A stretch of DNA of 64,000 bases from contig NZ_JOEV01000007.1 in NCBI RefSeq assembly GCF_000721105.1, positions 124,001 to 188,000 on the forward strand, in the 5' to 3' direction. Source of the stretch: Streptomyces cellulosae (GTDB lineage Bacteria; Actinomycetota; Actinomycetes; Streptomycetales; Streptomycetaceae). The translations under genes were made by a program, and so were the position numbers. Below are positions 54,729 to 63,196 of the stretch, piece after piece (within the stretch, counting starts at the first letter, position 1; each line of letters begins with the position of its first letter). The notes beneath the pieces were generated by a model. That model saw only the letters and a list, made by a program, of their open reading frames with translations. It searched no databases and was not told where the DNA came from.

Positions 54729-55715
54729 TCACCCGGCGGGCAGTTGGTTCCTGTGCACGGGTGAGTGGTTCTCGTACCGGAGCGACTGGTTGCCGTAAGG
54801 GGGTGACTGGCTCCCGTAAGCGGGCGACTGGTTGCCGGAAGGGGGTGACTGGCCCCCGTACGCGGGCGACTGGTTGTCACGCACGGGCGATACGGGTGAT
54901 ACCGGCGATACGGCGGAGCAGAAGACGCAGCGGTCGCCGATGACCTCGATGCCGCACCAGTGGCAGATGTTCTGCCGTACCGAGGTGACCAGTTGGTAGA
55001 GAACCGACAGGTCCGGCAGGAAGGTGCAGAACTCGATCAGCTTGCCGGTGCCCCACCAGTCCGCGGACTCGGCCGGCAGCGGGACCTCGCGCAGCCCCTG
55101 CACGCTCCAGGACTTGGCCAGTGTCGCGGTGACCCAGTCGGACTGGAGCTGCCCCCGGCCGACCAGCATCGAGGTGGCGAACTCCGGGCCCGCGAGGGTC
55201 GCGTCGGGTCCGATACGGACGAGCTGCGGCTGCGGGTGGGCGAGCACACCGAACTGGCTGCCCGGCATCCAGGACTTGGCGTGCGACTTCAGACTCACGG
55301 GAACGCGGTCGAGCTTGGTGACGGAGCCGAGGAGCGCTCCGGCGTGGAGGTAGTGGGTGAGCAGCCGGGCGGCGGAGGCGAGCACGCCGGGACTCAGGTC
55401 GCAGGAGGCGAGCTGGCGTAACTGGCGGGCCAGGACGGCGAGTCCGAGGGGCGGCAGATCGGGCCGGAACAGGGCGATCCGGTCGCTTTCCAGGAGGGAG
55501 CGGACCGTGAGCAGCCGCCGCTCCACCTCTCGGGGGACGGCCTGCGAACAGACGACGATCACATGCCCGTGCTGGTCGATCAGCGTCTGCAGGGCGGCCA
55601 GCGACCGGTCGAGCGGCTGGCGGTCCAGGTCCGGCAGGACGGCCGCGGGCATGGTTCGGTCGTCCTGCGGCGGCAGCGCCATGTCGGCACTGGTCACGGC
55701 AATGGCAGTTGGCAC
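54729..55715 (-). CDS. Conserved hypothetical with zinc ribbon and 14-residue repeats
   Basis: 328 residues from GTG 55715, chosen because GGGGAG lies six bases upstream. Residues about 1-255 contain LLTVRSLLESDRIALFRPDLPPLGLAVLARQLRQLASC and PQLVRIGPDATLAGPEFATSMLVGRG without a known family. Residues about 260-275 contain CHWCG and CVFC, a zinc ribbon. The tail carries about three copies of a 14-residue Gln/Ser/Pro/Tyr repeat. It is the first gene of the Tad locus in this direction and probably an accessory of pilus assembly. Function unknown. Confidence 0.7.
   Translation of the reverse strand: MPTAIAVTSADMALPPQDDRTMPAAVLPDLDRQPLDRSLAALQTLIDQHGHVIVVCSQAVPREVERRLLTVRSLLESDRIALFRPDLPPLGLAVLARQLRQLASCDLSPGVLASAARLLTHYLHAGALLGSVTKLDRVPVSLKSHAKSWMPGSQFGVLAHPQPQLVRIGPDATLAGPEFATSMLVGRGQLQSDWVTATLAKSWSVQGLREVPLPAESADWWGTGKLIEFCTFLPDLSVLYQLVTSVRQNICHWCGIEVIGDRCVFCSAVSPVSPVSPVRDNQSPAYGGQSPPSGNQSPAYGSQSPPYGNQSLRYENHSPVHRNQLPAG
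54753..54875. repeat. 42-bp tandem repeat in Tad-adjacent gene
   Basis: The segment GCGACTGGTTG recurs at 54782, 54824 and 54866, a 42-bp period encoding a 14-residue repeat. A shorter 9-bp repeat just upstream in the gene (54889-54915) encodes SPV units. Both keep reading frame. Confidence 0.85.
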
Positions 55716-56112
55716 GCGCAGCTCCCCGTATCCCCATGCCCATGGGCCCACCGGCGTCACTCCGGCACACCCGATCGACTTCACTGCGTGACTACCTGAG
55801 CACTGTATCCACGCCCCTGTGACCGGAGAACAGCGTTTCTGTGACTTCCTGCTGCTCTTGAGCGCCAAAAAGGCGGCCATTCCAGCCCAGATGGGGCGCA
55901 TGTGCCACGAGGGCGGGGCGGGCGGGGGGAGTTGGAGCCGCCCGTTCCGCGCGACTCCGGACTGAACCCTTGACAGTCAATTGGTCTGGACCAACTCTTA
56001 GGACACGCGGTGGCCACCGTCGTGCTCATCCCTCTGCACCTCTCACCCCTCTGCACCTCTTGCACCTCTGCACCTCTTGCACCTCTGTTCCTCTCCCCCA
56101 CCGGAGGCACCA
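55716..56112. other. Intergenic region with chitinase promoter and pyrimidine-rich repeats
   Basis: 397 bases between the divergent Tad-adjacent gene and the chitinase gene. It holds the DasR-like palindrome and a TTGACA hexamer (55970-55975). At about 56031-56098 there is an imperfect CACCTCTTG/CACCTCTGC tandem pyrimidine run just before the ribosome site GGAGG. Confidence 0.6.
55980..55995 (+). promoter_or_regulatory. DasR-type operator before chitinase gene
   Basis: The core TGGTCTGGACCA matches the dre/pgl-type palindrome recognised by DasR and by chitinase promoter repeats (consensus core TGGTCTAGACCA), with one mismatch. It lies five bases after TTGACA and would cover the promoter. N-acetylglucosamine-dependent derepression of chitinase genes is known in Streptomyces. 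Confidence 0.65.
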
Positions 56113-57840
56113 GTGCACCGTGAACCAGGCATGCCCAGACGCAGACGGACGCGAACCCTCGCCAGGGCCCTCGCCGGGACCCTCACCGCGACCCTCCTCG
56201 CCCTGGCCGCCGCAACGGCGGGCGCGGGCCAGGCCGCGGCGGCCGACACCAACAACACGAAGAACCCCGGCTTCGAGTCGGGCCTGGCCAACTGGACGTG
56301 TTCGGGCGGCAGTGGTACGACCGTCTCCTCCCCCGTGCACGGCGGCTCGGCCGCACTGAAGGCGACGCCGGCCGGGCAGGACAACGCCCGCTGCACCCAG
56401 ACGGTCGCGGTGAAGCCCAACTCGACGTACACGCTGAGCACGTGGGTGCAGGGCGGCTACGTCTACCTGGGCGCGACGGGCACGGGCACGACGGACGTCT
56501 CGACCTGGACCCCGGACTCGTCCTCGTGGAAGCAGTTGTCGACGACGTTCACCACGGGCTCGTCGACGACCTCGGTGACCGTGTACACGCACGGTTGGTA
56601 CGGCCAGGCGGCGTACTACGCGGACGACGTCTCGGTGTACGGTCCGGACGGCGGGGGCGGCGGCGATCCGCAGCCCACGATCCCGGCGGCGCCGAGCGGC
56701 GTGTCCGTGACCGGAACCTCCTCCTCGTCCGTGTCCCTGGCCTGGAACACGGTCTCGGGAGCGACCGGCTACAACGTCTACCGCAACGGCACGAAGGTCA
56801 CGGCGGTGACGGGTACGTCGGCCACGGTGACCGGCCTCGCGGCCGCCACGTCGTACTCCTTCCAGGTCACGGCGACGAACGCGGCGGGTGAGTCGGCGAA
56901 GTCGGCAACGGTGACGGGCCGTACGACGACGTCCCCGGGCGGTGGCGGGGGCGCGGTGCCCAAGCACGCCGTGACGGGGTACTGGCAGAACTTCAACAAC
57001 GGGGCGACGGTCCAGAAACTCTCGGACGTCCAGTCCCCGTACGACATCATCGCGGTCGCCTTCGCCGACGCGACGTCCACCCCGGGCGCCGTCACCTTCA
57101 CCCTGGACTCGGCGGGCCTCGGCGGCTACACGGTCGACCAGTTCAAGGCGGACGTGAAGGCCAAGCAGGCGGCCGGGAAGAAGGTCATCATCTCCGTCGG
57201 GGGTGAGCGGGGCGCGGTGTCGGTGAACGACTCGGCGTCGGCGACGAACTTCGCGAACTCGGTGTACTCCCTGATGCAGACGTACGGCTTCGACGGCGTC
57301 GACATCGACCTGGAGAACGGCCTCAACGCGACGTACATGACCCAGGCACTGCGGTCCCTGTCGGGAAAGGCGGGCCCGTCCCTGGTTCTGACCATGGCCC
57401 CGCAGACCATCGACATGCAGTCCACGTCCAACACGTACTTCCAGACCGCCCTGAACGTGAAGGACATCCTCACCGTCGTCAACATGCAGTACTACAACAG
57501 CGGTTCCATGCTGGGCTGCGACGGCAAGGTGTACAGCCAGGGCTCGGTGGACTTCCTCACCGCCCTGGCCTGCATCCAGTTGGAGGGCGGCTTGTCTCCG
57601 TCCCAGGTGGGTCTCGGCCTGCCGGCCTCTGCGAGGGGAGCGGGCAGCGGGTACGTGTCTCCGTCCGTGGTGAACAACGCGCTGGACTGCCTCACCAAGG
57701 GCACGGGGTGCGGGTCGTTCAAGCCGTCGCGGACCTATCCGGAGCTGCGGGGGGCCATGACGTGGTCGACGAACTGGGATGCGGCTGCGGGGAATGCGTG
57801 GGCGAACTCGGTGGGACCGCACGTGCACGCGCTGCCGTGA
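56113..57840 (+). CDS. Secreted GH18 chitinase with carbohydrate-binding and FnIII domains
   Basis: 575 residues. Signal peptide (basic start, then LARALAGTLTATLLALAAATAGA to AAAA). A CBM-like beta domain (about 38-180) is followed by a Gly linker, an FnIII domain (about 192-280, VTGTSSSSVSLAWNTVSGATGYNVYRNG), another Gly linker and a GH18 barrel with active-site motif FDGVDIDLENG (catalytic Glu) and SVGGERG. It degrades chitin outside the cell. GTG 56113 has GGAGG five bases upstream. Regulation by the DasR-like site is likely. Confidence 0.95.
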   Translation: MHREPGMPRRRRTRTLARALAGTLTATLLALAAATAGAGQAAAADTNNTKNPGFESGLANWTCSGGSGTTVSSPVHGGSAALKATPAGQDNARCTQTVAVKPNSTYTLSTWVQGGYVYLGATGTGTTDVSTWTPDSSSWKQLSTTFTTGSSTTSVTVYTHGWYGQAAYYADDVSVYGPDGGGGGDPQPTIPAAPSGVSVTGTSSSSVSLAWNTVSGATGYNVYRNGTKVTAVTGTSATVTGLAAATSYSFQVTATNAAGESAKSATVTGRTTTSPGGGGGAVPKHAVTGYWQNFNNGATVQKLSDVQSPYDIIAVAFADATSTPGAVTFTLDSAGLGGYTVDQFKADVKAKQAAGKKVIISVGGERGAVSVNDSASATNFANSVYSLMQTYGFDGVDIDLENGLNATYMTQALRSLSGKAGPSLVLTMAPQTIDMQSTSNTYFQTALNVKDILTVVNMQYYNSGSMLGCDGKVYSQGSVDFLTALACIQLEGGLSPSQVGLGLPASARGAGSGYVSPSVVNNALDCLTKGTGCGSFKPSRTYPELRGAMTWSTNWDAAAGNAWANSVGPHVHALP

Positions 57841-58088
57841 TCATCCCTTCCGATCGGGAACGTTGACATACCCGCAGTACATCGGGCGGGACACCGGGTC
57901 CGTCATGACCGGTGTCCCGCAGCCGCCACATGTCTTTCTCGGTCCTCGTCCAAGGCGTCGAGGTAGGCGAAGAGCTGACTGGCGGCGTTCAGCTGGGCCC
58001 TTCCGCGGAACGTGAGGTCGCGCCGCCACCCTTCCAGTGTCCTGGCCGGCGCTTGGAGGCTGCCGGCGAAGATACGATTCAGGGACAT
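57841..58088 (-). pseudogene. Frameshifted remnant of a small zinc-ribbon protein
   Basis: One minus-strand frame reads FRGRAQLNAASQLFAYLDALDEDRER and then stops. A -1 shifted frame continues as KTCGGCGTPVMTDPVSRPMYCGY to a stop at 57841, with two CxxC-like pairs. Joined near 57930-57945 they would make a plausible zinc-ribbon protein of about 80 residues. The putative start at 58088 overlaps the ATG of the divergent Imm5-like gene, so expression of both is unlikely. I read it as a decaying gene; the family is not recognised. Confidence 0.4.
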
Positions 58089-58701
58089 GACACAGAGCAC
58101 GCACACCGTGTCCGGAGACTTCGACCTGACGATGGACGAGCTGCGCGTCGTGGCGCGTTACGTGGTTCGGCACGCGGAGGACGTCCTGCCGGTCTTCGAG
58201 CAGGCCGTTCCCGGTGATCCGCGTCCCCGGGCGGCGATCGACGCGGCCTGGGCGTTCATCAACGGTGCCAACAGGACGAAGTTGCAGCGCGTCACGTCCC
58301 TCGATGCTCATCGTGCCGCCCGCGCCGCGCCCTCCGAAGCCGCTCGGCTGGCCGCGCGATCCGCCGGTGACGCCGCATCGGCCGCGTACCTGCACCCCAT
58401 CGCCCAGGCCGGCCAGGTCGGCCACATCCTGCGAGCCTCCGCGAGCGCCGCGCGCATCGGGGAGCTGGAGGCGGGCGGTGACCCGGCGATCGGGGAGGCC
58501 CTGCTGGAACGGTCACGGCACCGTGCGACACCGGTGCTCATCGACGTGCTCCGCCGCTACCCGCCCGCGCCAAGCGGGAGCAATCGTGTCGCCCGGCTGA
58601 TGAGTACTCTGGACCACTCCCTGCGCCAGGGGGCTGACCGGTCGCCAAGGCACACCGCGGGGAATGGCGCTGAGGCCCACGGGAGGGAGTGCACGTCATG
58701 A
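58087..58701 (+). CDS. Imm5-like putative immunity protein, copy 1
   Basis: 204 residues. Motifs VPGDPRPRAAIDAAWAFINGA, EAARLAARSAGDAASAAYLHPIAQAGQVGHILRASASAARIGE and RSRHRATPVLIDVLRRYPPAP match the all-helical Imm5-like family found near polymorphic toxins and as free-standing genes. No toxin gene is visible. ATG 58087 may be leaderless: TACGAT (58073-58078) lies eight bases upstream. The last codons overlap the next gene (ATGA), which is its paralogue. Confidence 0.7.
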   Translation: MTQSTHTVSGDFDLTMDELRVVARYVVRHAEDVLPVFEQAVPGDPRPRAAIDAAWAFINGANRTKLQRVTSLDAHRAARAAPSEAARLAARSAGDAASAAYLHPIAQAGQVGHILRASASAARIGELEAGGDPAIGEALLERSRHRATPVLIDVLRRYPPAPSGSNRVARLMSTLDHSLRQGADRSPRHTAGNGAEAHGRECTS

Positions 58702-59213
58702 TCCTCCCGAAGGTCCGGGACCCCCGCTTCGTGACGATCCGCCGGGGCGGGACTCTCACTGACGCGGATCACCGTCTCCTCGCTCTCTGGGCCGCCTTGT
58801 GCGCCGAGCACGTCCTCGACCTCTTCGAGTCGGTGCGACCCGAGGACCCGCGCCCCCGCCAGGCGATCGAGCACGCCCGGGCCTGGGTGCGTGGCGAGGT
58901 CAAGATGATGCAGGCCCGCGCGGCGGGCGGCCATGCGATGGGGGCGGCCAGAGACCTGCGTGGAGCAGCACGGCATGCCGCGTACGCCGCCGGTCAGGCC
59001 GGCGCCGTCGCCCACGTCGCCGCACACGAACTCGGCGCGGCCGCCTACGCGATCAAGGCCGCACGCGCGGCGGCACCGGCCGGCGAGAGCGAGACGGTGG
59101 GTCGACTCGAGTGCCAGTGGCAGCGCGAACAGCTCCCGGAGGCGATTCGCGAGCTCGTACTTGACGACCAGCGGCTGCGCAACGACATCTGCTGGTCGGT
59201 GTTCGACTGTTGA
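58698..59213 (+). CDS. Imm5-like putative immunity protein, copy 2
   Basis: 171 residues. The start DPRFVTIRRGGTLTDADHRLLALWAALCAEHVLDLFESVRPEDPRPRQAIEHARAWVRGEVKMM is the Imm5-like core, followed by AARHAAYAAGQAGAVAHVAAHELGAAAYAIKAARAA and WQREQLPEAIRELVLDDQRLRND. It is similar to the preceding gene, coupled by ATGA, so the pair probably arose by duplication and diverged. GGGAGG lies upstream of ATG 58698. No associated toxin is found in the window. Confidence 0.75.
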   Translation: MILPKVRDPRFVTIRRGGTLTDADHRLLALWAALCAEHVLDLFESVRPEDPRPRQAIEHARAWVRGEVKMMQARAAGGHAMGAARDLRGAARHAAYAAGQAGAVAHVAAHELGAAAYAIKAARAAAPAGESETVGRLECQWQREQLPEAIRELVLDDQRLRNDICWSVFDC

Positions 59214-59337
59214 GGGCCAAACCTTGTACGGCCCCTCCGCGCGATCACCTTGCGGACCCAATGTCAGTGCGGATCAATACAGTTGCTCCGCCAGCCGCGC
59301 CCGTGCGGCCGGATCCCTTCTCGAAGGAGCTCCTGAA

Positions 59338-60648
59338 TTGCGTATACGAAGACGTGCGGCGGGTGTCGCGCTGGTCCTGGCGACCGCGTCGTTCAATCTG
59401 CTCGGTGCCCCCGGCACGGCAACGGCACAGCCCCAGGGCGGCATCGTCCTGCCCGTGCGGTCGCACTGGCAGACCCTCGCCGACAGCCGCCATGTGTACG
59501 TGAGCGCTCCCGGCGACGACGCGGTGCTGGCCACCGACCACGACGGGCAGGTCGTGAAGAAGGTGGAGGGTCTCGACGGGGCGCGGGGCATGGCCGAGTC
59601 GGCCGACGAGTCCACTCTGTACGTGGCGCTCCCGGACGCTGACGCGATCTCCGTCATCGACACCGCGACCATGACCGAGACGCGGCGCATCTCAACCGGG
59701 GCCGACACCGAACCGGAGAGCCTCGCCCTCGCCGGCGGCCGGCTGTTCTTCGGCTACCAGGCCACCGTCTTCGACGGCGGCATCGGGTCGGTCGCCATCG
59801 CCGAGGCGCCCCCGACCGTCAGCCTTGATGGCAACCCCGTCTGGTACGGCAAACCGCGACTCGCCTCGTCGCCGGGCGCGCCCGACCGGCTCGTCGCCGC
59901 GGAGAGCCAGGGCGCGCTGGGCATGCGCGTGTACGACGTGAGCTCCGGCACGCTTCAGGAGACCGCCTACAGCGACGCCGTCGGCGATGTCGAGGACATG
60001 GCGGTGACGCCGGACGGCCGCAGTGCGATCACCGCGAACGGCTCCAACTACTACCACCAGCGGTGGCGCCTGTCGGACCTGACGGAGGAGGCCCAGTACG
60101 ACACCGGCGCCTACCCCAACTCCGTCGCCGTTGACTCCCACGGCACGGTCGCCGCGGGGATCGTGGCGGGAGGGGAGTGGGACGTCTACATCTACCGCCC
60201 GGGGGAGACCGCCGCGTACCGCACGGTCGCGTTGTCCCCGGGGTATGCGGATCTGCTGGACCGAGGGGTGGCCTGGGCGCCCGACGGCAACAGGCTGTTC
60301 GCCACCCGCTTCCCCTACTCGGGCGAGGTCGTTCTCGACATCGTCACCGACGTCGCCAAGGCATCCAGCACGATCACTCTGTCCGCCCCGCCGACGAACC
60401 CCGTCGGCACGCCGGTGACCGTGACGGGGAAACTGACCTCGCTGGTCCCCTTCCCCAAGCGCAGAGCGGTCACGGTGACGCGGAGCGGCGTGGAGCTGCC
60501 GGATGTGAAGGTAGGACGGGACGGCACCTTCAGATTCAAGGACACCCCGCCCGACTGGAACACGTATCCCCAGTACACGGTCACCTACGCGGGCGACGCC
60601 CGGCATGTGCCCGGCACGGCGACCGTCATGGTCGAGTTCGTCGGCTGA
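59338..60648 (+). CDS. Secreted beta-propeller protein with C-terminal Ig-like domain
   Basis: 436 residues from TTG 59338, chosen because AAGGAG lies eight bases upstream and a signal peptide (basic RIRRR then AAGVALVLATASFNLLGAPGTATA) begins there; no ATG or GTG fits. The main part has YVTN/WD40-like beta blades: DSRHVYVSAPGDDAVLATDHDGQVV, ESTLYVALPDADAISVIDTATM and GVAWAPDGNRLFATRF. The C-terminal about 95 residues are an Ig-like domain (STITLSAPPTNPVGTPVTVTGKL). Probably a secreted surface or binding protein; function unknown. Confidence 0.8.
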   Translation: MRIRRRAAGVALVLATASFNLLGAPGTATAQPQGGIVLPVRSHWQTLADSRHVYVSAPGDDAVLATDHDGQVVKKVEGLDGARGMAESADESTLYVALPDADAISVIDTATMTETRRISTGADTEPESLALAGGRLFFGYQATVFDGGIGSVAIAEAPPTVSLDGNPVWYGKPRLASSPGAPDRLVAAESQGALGMRVYDVSSGTLQETAYSDAVGDVEDMAVTPDGRSAITANGSNYYHQRWRLSDLTEEAQYDTGAYPNSVAVDSHGTVAAGIVAGGEWDVYIYRPGETAAYRTVALSPGYADLLDRGVAWAPDGNRLFATRFPYSGEVVLDIVTDVAKASSTITLSAPPTNPVGTPVTVTGKLTSLVPFPKRRAVTVTRSGVELPDVKVGRDGTFRFKDTPPDWNTYPQYTVTYAGDARHVPGTATVMVEFVG

Positions 60649-60682
60649 CCAGGCCACGCAGTTTGCCTGAGCCCGTCACAAC

Positions 60683-60722
60683 GGTGTGGGGTTGGTGTCC
60701 CGGAGGACACCAACCCCACACC
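60683..60722. terminator. Very long perfect hairpin after beta-propeller gene
   Basis: GGTGTGGGGTTGGTGTCC (60683-60700) pairs perfectly with GGACACCAACCCCACACC (60705-60722) around CGGA, an 18-bp stem with a four-base loop. No T-tract follows. Likely terminator; it also faces a minus-strand gene ending at 60912. Confidence 0.85.
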
Positions 60723-60911
60723 GCCCATCGGCCTTCCACTACCGGGACCCGCGCCAGAGTCTGATCAAGTTCCGTAGGTGCCGGATGCTTGGTGATGGCT
60801 CCGACCGAATCTCCGTGAAAGATCGTGCCCCGAGCTGCACGGTCCGGCCCAAACCAATGTCAGCCTGCCGCCGCAACGAGCTCGACGACCACACGGGTGA
60901 AACAGCTGTTG

Positions 60912-61358
60912 TTAGAGAACCACGGCATCCGGGTGCCTCAGGCGACGTTGCCGCAGTACTCGGATGGGAAACGCCCATAGCCAGCCGACGCTGGCCAGCC
61001 CAGCAGCGATCACCCCGATGAGGTCGTGCCACCAGGCATCGCCCCCACCCAGCGGGTATATCTCGTCACCACCCGTGTCGACGGCGGGAACGGCTTGACC
61101 GATCGCAAGGTCCGGGCTTCCGAACATGCCGATTCGCGTACGCCTGTCGCTGCCGTCTGTAGACAAGAAGGTGCCGACTTCGTTGCATCCGTTATGGCTG
61201 CAGAGGATGTTCGTCGCTGTCCAGCGACCATGTTGCCCGTGACCGTCGTGCGCGGACAGGGCCGGGATCATCAAGGCAATCAGGGCCACGAAGACCACTA
61301 CTGCGCCTGGTCCAGCGATGTAACGCCACCAGAAGCTCCGCCAGCCCGGAAAGTACAC
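60912..61358 (-). CDS. Two-helix membrane protein of unknown function
   Basis: 148 residues. Helix 1 (GPGAVVVFVALIALMIPAL) is followed by an extracytoplasmic loop with cysteines (NILCSHNGCNEVGTFLSTDG), VPAVDTGGDEIYPLGGG, and helix 2 (LIGVIAAGLASVGWLWAFPI) with a basic tail. Small proteins of this type are common in Streptomyces accessory regions; the family is not characterised. GTG 61358 has TAGAGT (61371-61366) seven bases upstream, consistent with a leaderless transcript; the longer frame upstream is antisense to the DUF5753 fragment. Confidence 0.55.
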   Translation of the reverse strand: MYFPGWRSFWWRYIAGPGAVVVFVALIALMIPALSAHDGHGQHGRWTATNILCSHNGCNEVGTFLSTDGSDRRTRIGMFGSPDLAIGQAVPAVDTGGDEIYPLGGGDAWWHDLIGVIAAGLASVGWLWAFPIRVLRQRRLRHPDAVVL

Positions 61359-61385
61359 GCCACGCACTCTACGCGTTGGCCTAAA

Positions 61386-61706
61386 ATGGTCGCCCAGTCC
61401 GAGCGCGACAGCATCGAGATCCGGGTGATTCCCGCGTCCAAGGGCGACTTCCCCGGCGCAGGGCATGCCCTGCTCTACGCGGACGGGCCCGTGCCCCAAC
61501 TCGACACCGTGCAATTGGACTCCGCGCACGGACCGGAATTCACCCATGCCGAGGCGCAGCTGACGAAGTACCGTGCGCATCTGGACTGGATGGACGCCAC
61601 GGCGATGAATCCGGAAGCGTCTCGTGACGTCATCCACAAGATCGCCCGTGAGCGTAGGAGACGCCATGACCGACCGCATCACCTGGGAAGAACCGTTCTG
61701 CGGTGA
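61386..61706 (+). pseudogene. 5'-truncated DUF5753 (helix-turn-helix) regulator
   Basis: About 106 codons match the C-terminal end of DUF5753 proteins: VAQSERDSIEIRVIPASKGDFPGAGHALLYADGPVPQLDTVQLD, then HAEAQLTKYRAHLDWMDA and SRDVIHKIARERRR. Full-length relatives have an N-terminal XRE helix-turn-helix and about 170 further residues, absent here. The missing part appears to have been replaced by the minus-strand membrane protein gene. The end overlaps the downstream DUF397-like start by about 40 bases, the arrangement of intact regulator pairs. Confidence 0.8.
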
Positions 61707-61860
61707 AGGCAACAACTGCTTCCGCCTCGGCACCGACCCCCAAGGCAACGCCTACATCGCCATAGCCGGTGCCGAGGACGCCTACCTCACCGACACGCGC
61801 GAAGCGCTCCGGACGATGATCCTCGACATCAAGGCGGGGAAGGCCGACCACCTCCTGTGA
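61666..61860 (+). CDS. DUF397-like small protein
   Basis: 64 residues. The TDRITWEEPFCGEGNNCFRLGTDPQGNAYIAIAGAED start and TREALRTMILDIKAGKADHLL end match the small acidic DUF397-like partners of XRE-DUF5753 regulators (as in WhiJ/BldB-type systems). ATG 61666 has AGGAG upstream. Its regulator is truncated, so this is an orphan partner that may act with a regulator encoded elsewhere. Confidence 0.75.
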   Translation: MTDRITWEEPFCGEGNNCFRLGTDPQGNAYIAIAGAEDAYLTDTREALRTMILDIKAGKADHLL

Positions 61861-61873
61861 ACGCCGCCCCCGG

Positions 61874-63196
61874 CTAGAAGAACTCCCCCCAAGGCTGGTC
61901 CCAGATCTGCTTCACGCACAGGACCAGGAACAACAGGCCCGCGATCGCCAGCATCGCGTTGCTGAGCAGGCCGTTGCGCCATTCGCGAGGTGTGCGGGAG
62001 GTGTTGAGGAGCCAGATCAGGGTGCCGGCGAGGAAGGGGAGGAAGGCCGCGCCGAGGACGCCGTAGAGGATGACCAGGCGGAAGGGCTGGCCCTGGAACA
62101 GGAGGACGATCGGGGGGAACGTCAGCCAGAGGAGGTACGCGCGGAAGGGCCAGGATCGTTCGCGGGCGCCCGACGCCACCTCGTCGCCCTTCACCTCGCC
62201 GCGCGTCCGGTAGCGCGCCACGAAGTCCGCGAACATCAGGCTGACGCCGTGCCAGACGCCGATGAGGGAGGTGAAGGACGTGGCGAAGAAGCCGATGAGG
62301 AAGAACTTGGCCGTCGCCGTGCCGTACTTGTCCTCCAGGATGTCGCTCAGCTGGACCAGGCCCTTGTCGCCGCTCGCGATCTCCACGTTCGCGGTGTGCA
62401 GGAGCTCCGCGCCGACGAAGAGCATCGCCACGACGAAGATGCCGGTCGTCGCGTACGCGACCCGGTTGTCCAGGCGCATGACCTTCATCCAGCCGGTGTT
62501 CGTCCAGCCCTTCGCGTTGACCCAGTAGCCGTACGCGGCGAGCGTGATCGTGCCGCCGACACCGCCGATCAGGCCGAGGGTGTTGAGGATCGAGTCCTTC
62601 TCGTCGGGGAGGACCGGGAGCAGGCCCGCGAAGGCGTCGCCGAGGTGCGGGGTGACCCGGATCGCCAGGTAGACCGTGACGACGAACATGACGCCCACCA
62701 GGACCGTCATGACCTTCTCGAAGACCTCGTACTTGTTGAACCAGACGAAGACCAGGCCGACCAGTCCGCACGCGATGGCCCACCACTCGAGGTCCATCAC
62801 GTTCGGGAACAGCGCCTGGAGCGGAAGCGCGCTGGACGACATCGCCGCCGCGCCGTAGACGAAGCCCCAGATCACGACGTACACGACGAAGAACCACGTC
62901 GTCCAGCGGCCCAGGCTCGCCCAGCCGTCGAAGAGGGTGCGGCCGGTGGACAGGTGCCAGCGGCCCGCCGCCTCGGCGAGGGAGATCTTGACCAGGCAGC
63001 CGATGATGGCGGCCCACAGGAGGGTGTAGCCGAAGTTGCTGCCCGCGATGAGGGTGGCGACGAGGTCGCCGGCGCCGACGCCGGTCGCGGCGACGACGAT
63101 ACCGGGGCCGATGTACTTCCAACTGGATTTCCGGGGTGCCGACGGTTCCGGGGTGGTGGTTGCCCCTGTCGCTGTGTTGTCCGTTGTGTCCGCCAT
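61874..63196 (-). CDS. Nramp-family divalent metal transporter, atypical motifs
   Basis: 440 residues with about eleven membrane helices. The family start YIGPGIVVAATGVGAGDLVATLIAGSNFGYTLLWAAI replaces the canonical DPGN by GAGD. In the helix 6 region (GTITLAAYGYWVNAKGW) the usual MPH motif is absent. These two sites hold the Mn2+/Fe2+ ligands in canonical Nramps, so the substrate may differ (for example Mg2+ or a non-metal). ATG 63196 lacks a clear ribosome site. Confidence 0.9.
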   Translation of the reverse strand: MADTTDNTATGATTTPEPSAPRKSSWKYIGPGIVVAATGVGAGDLVATLIAGSNFGYTLLWAAIIGCLVKISLAEAAGRWHLSTGRTLFDGWASLGRWTTWFFVVYVVIWGFVYGAAAMSSSALPLQALFPNVMDLEWWAIACGLVGLVFVWFNKYEVFEKVMTVLVGVMFVVTVYLAIRVTPHLGDAFAGLLPVLPDEKDSILNTLGLIGGVGGTITLAAYGYWVNAKGWTNTGWMKVMRLDNRVAYATTGIFVVAMLFVGAELLHTANVEIASGDKGLVQLSDILEDKYGTATAKFFLIGFFATSFTSLIGVWHGVSLMFADFVARYRTRGEVKGDEVASGARERSWPFRAYLLWLTFPPIVLLFQGQPFRLVILYGVLGAAFLPFLAGTLIWLLNTSRTPREWRNGLLSNAMLAIAGLLFLVLCVKQIWDQPWGEFF

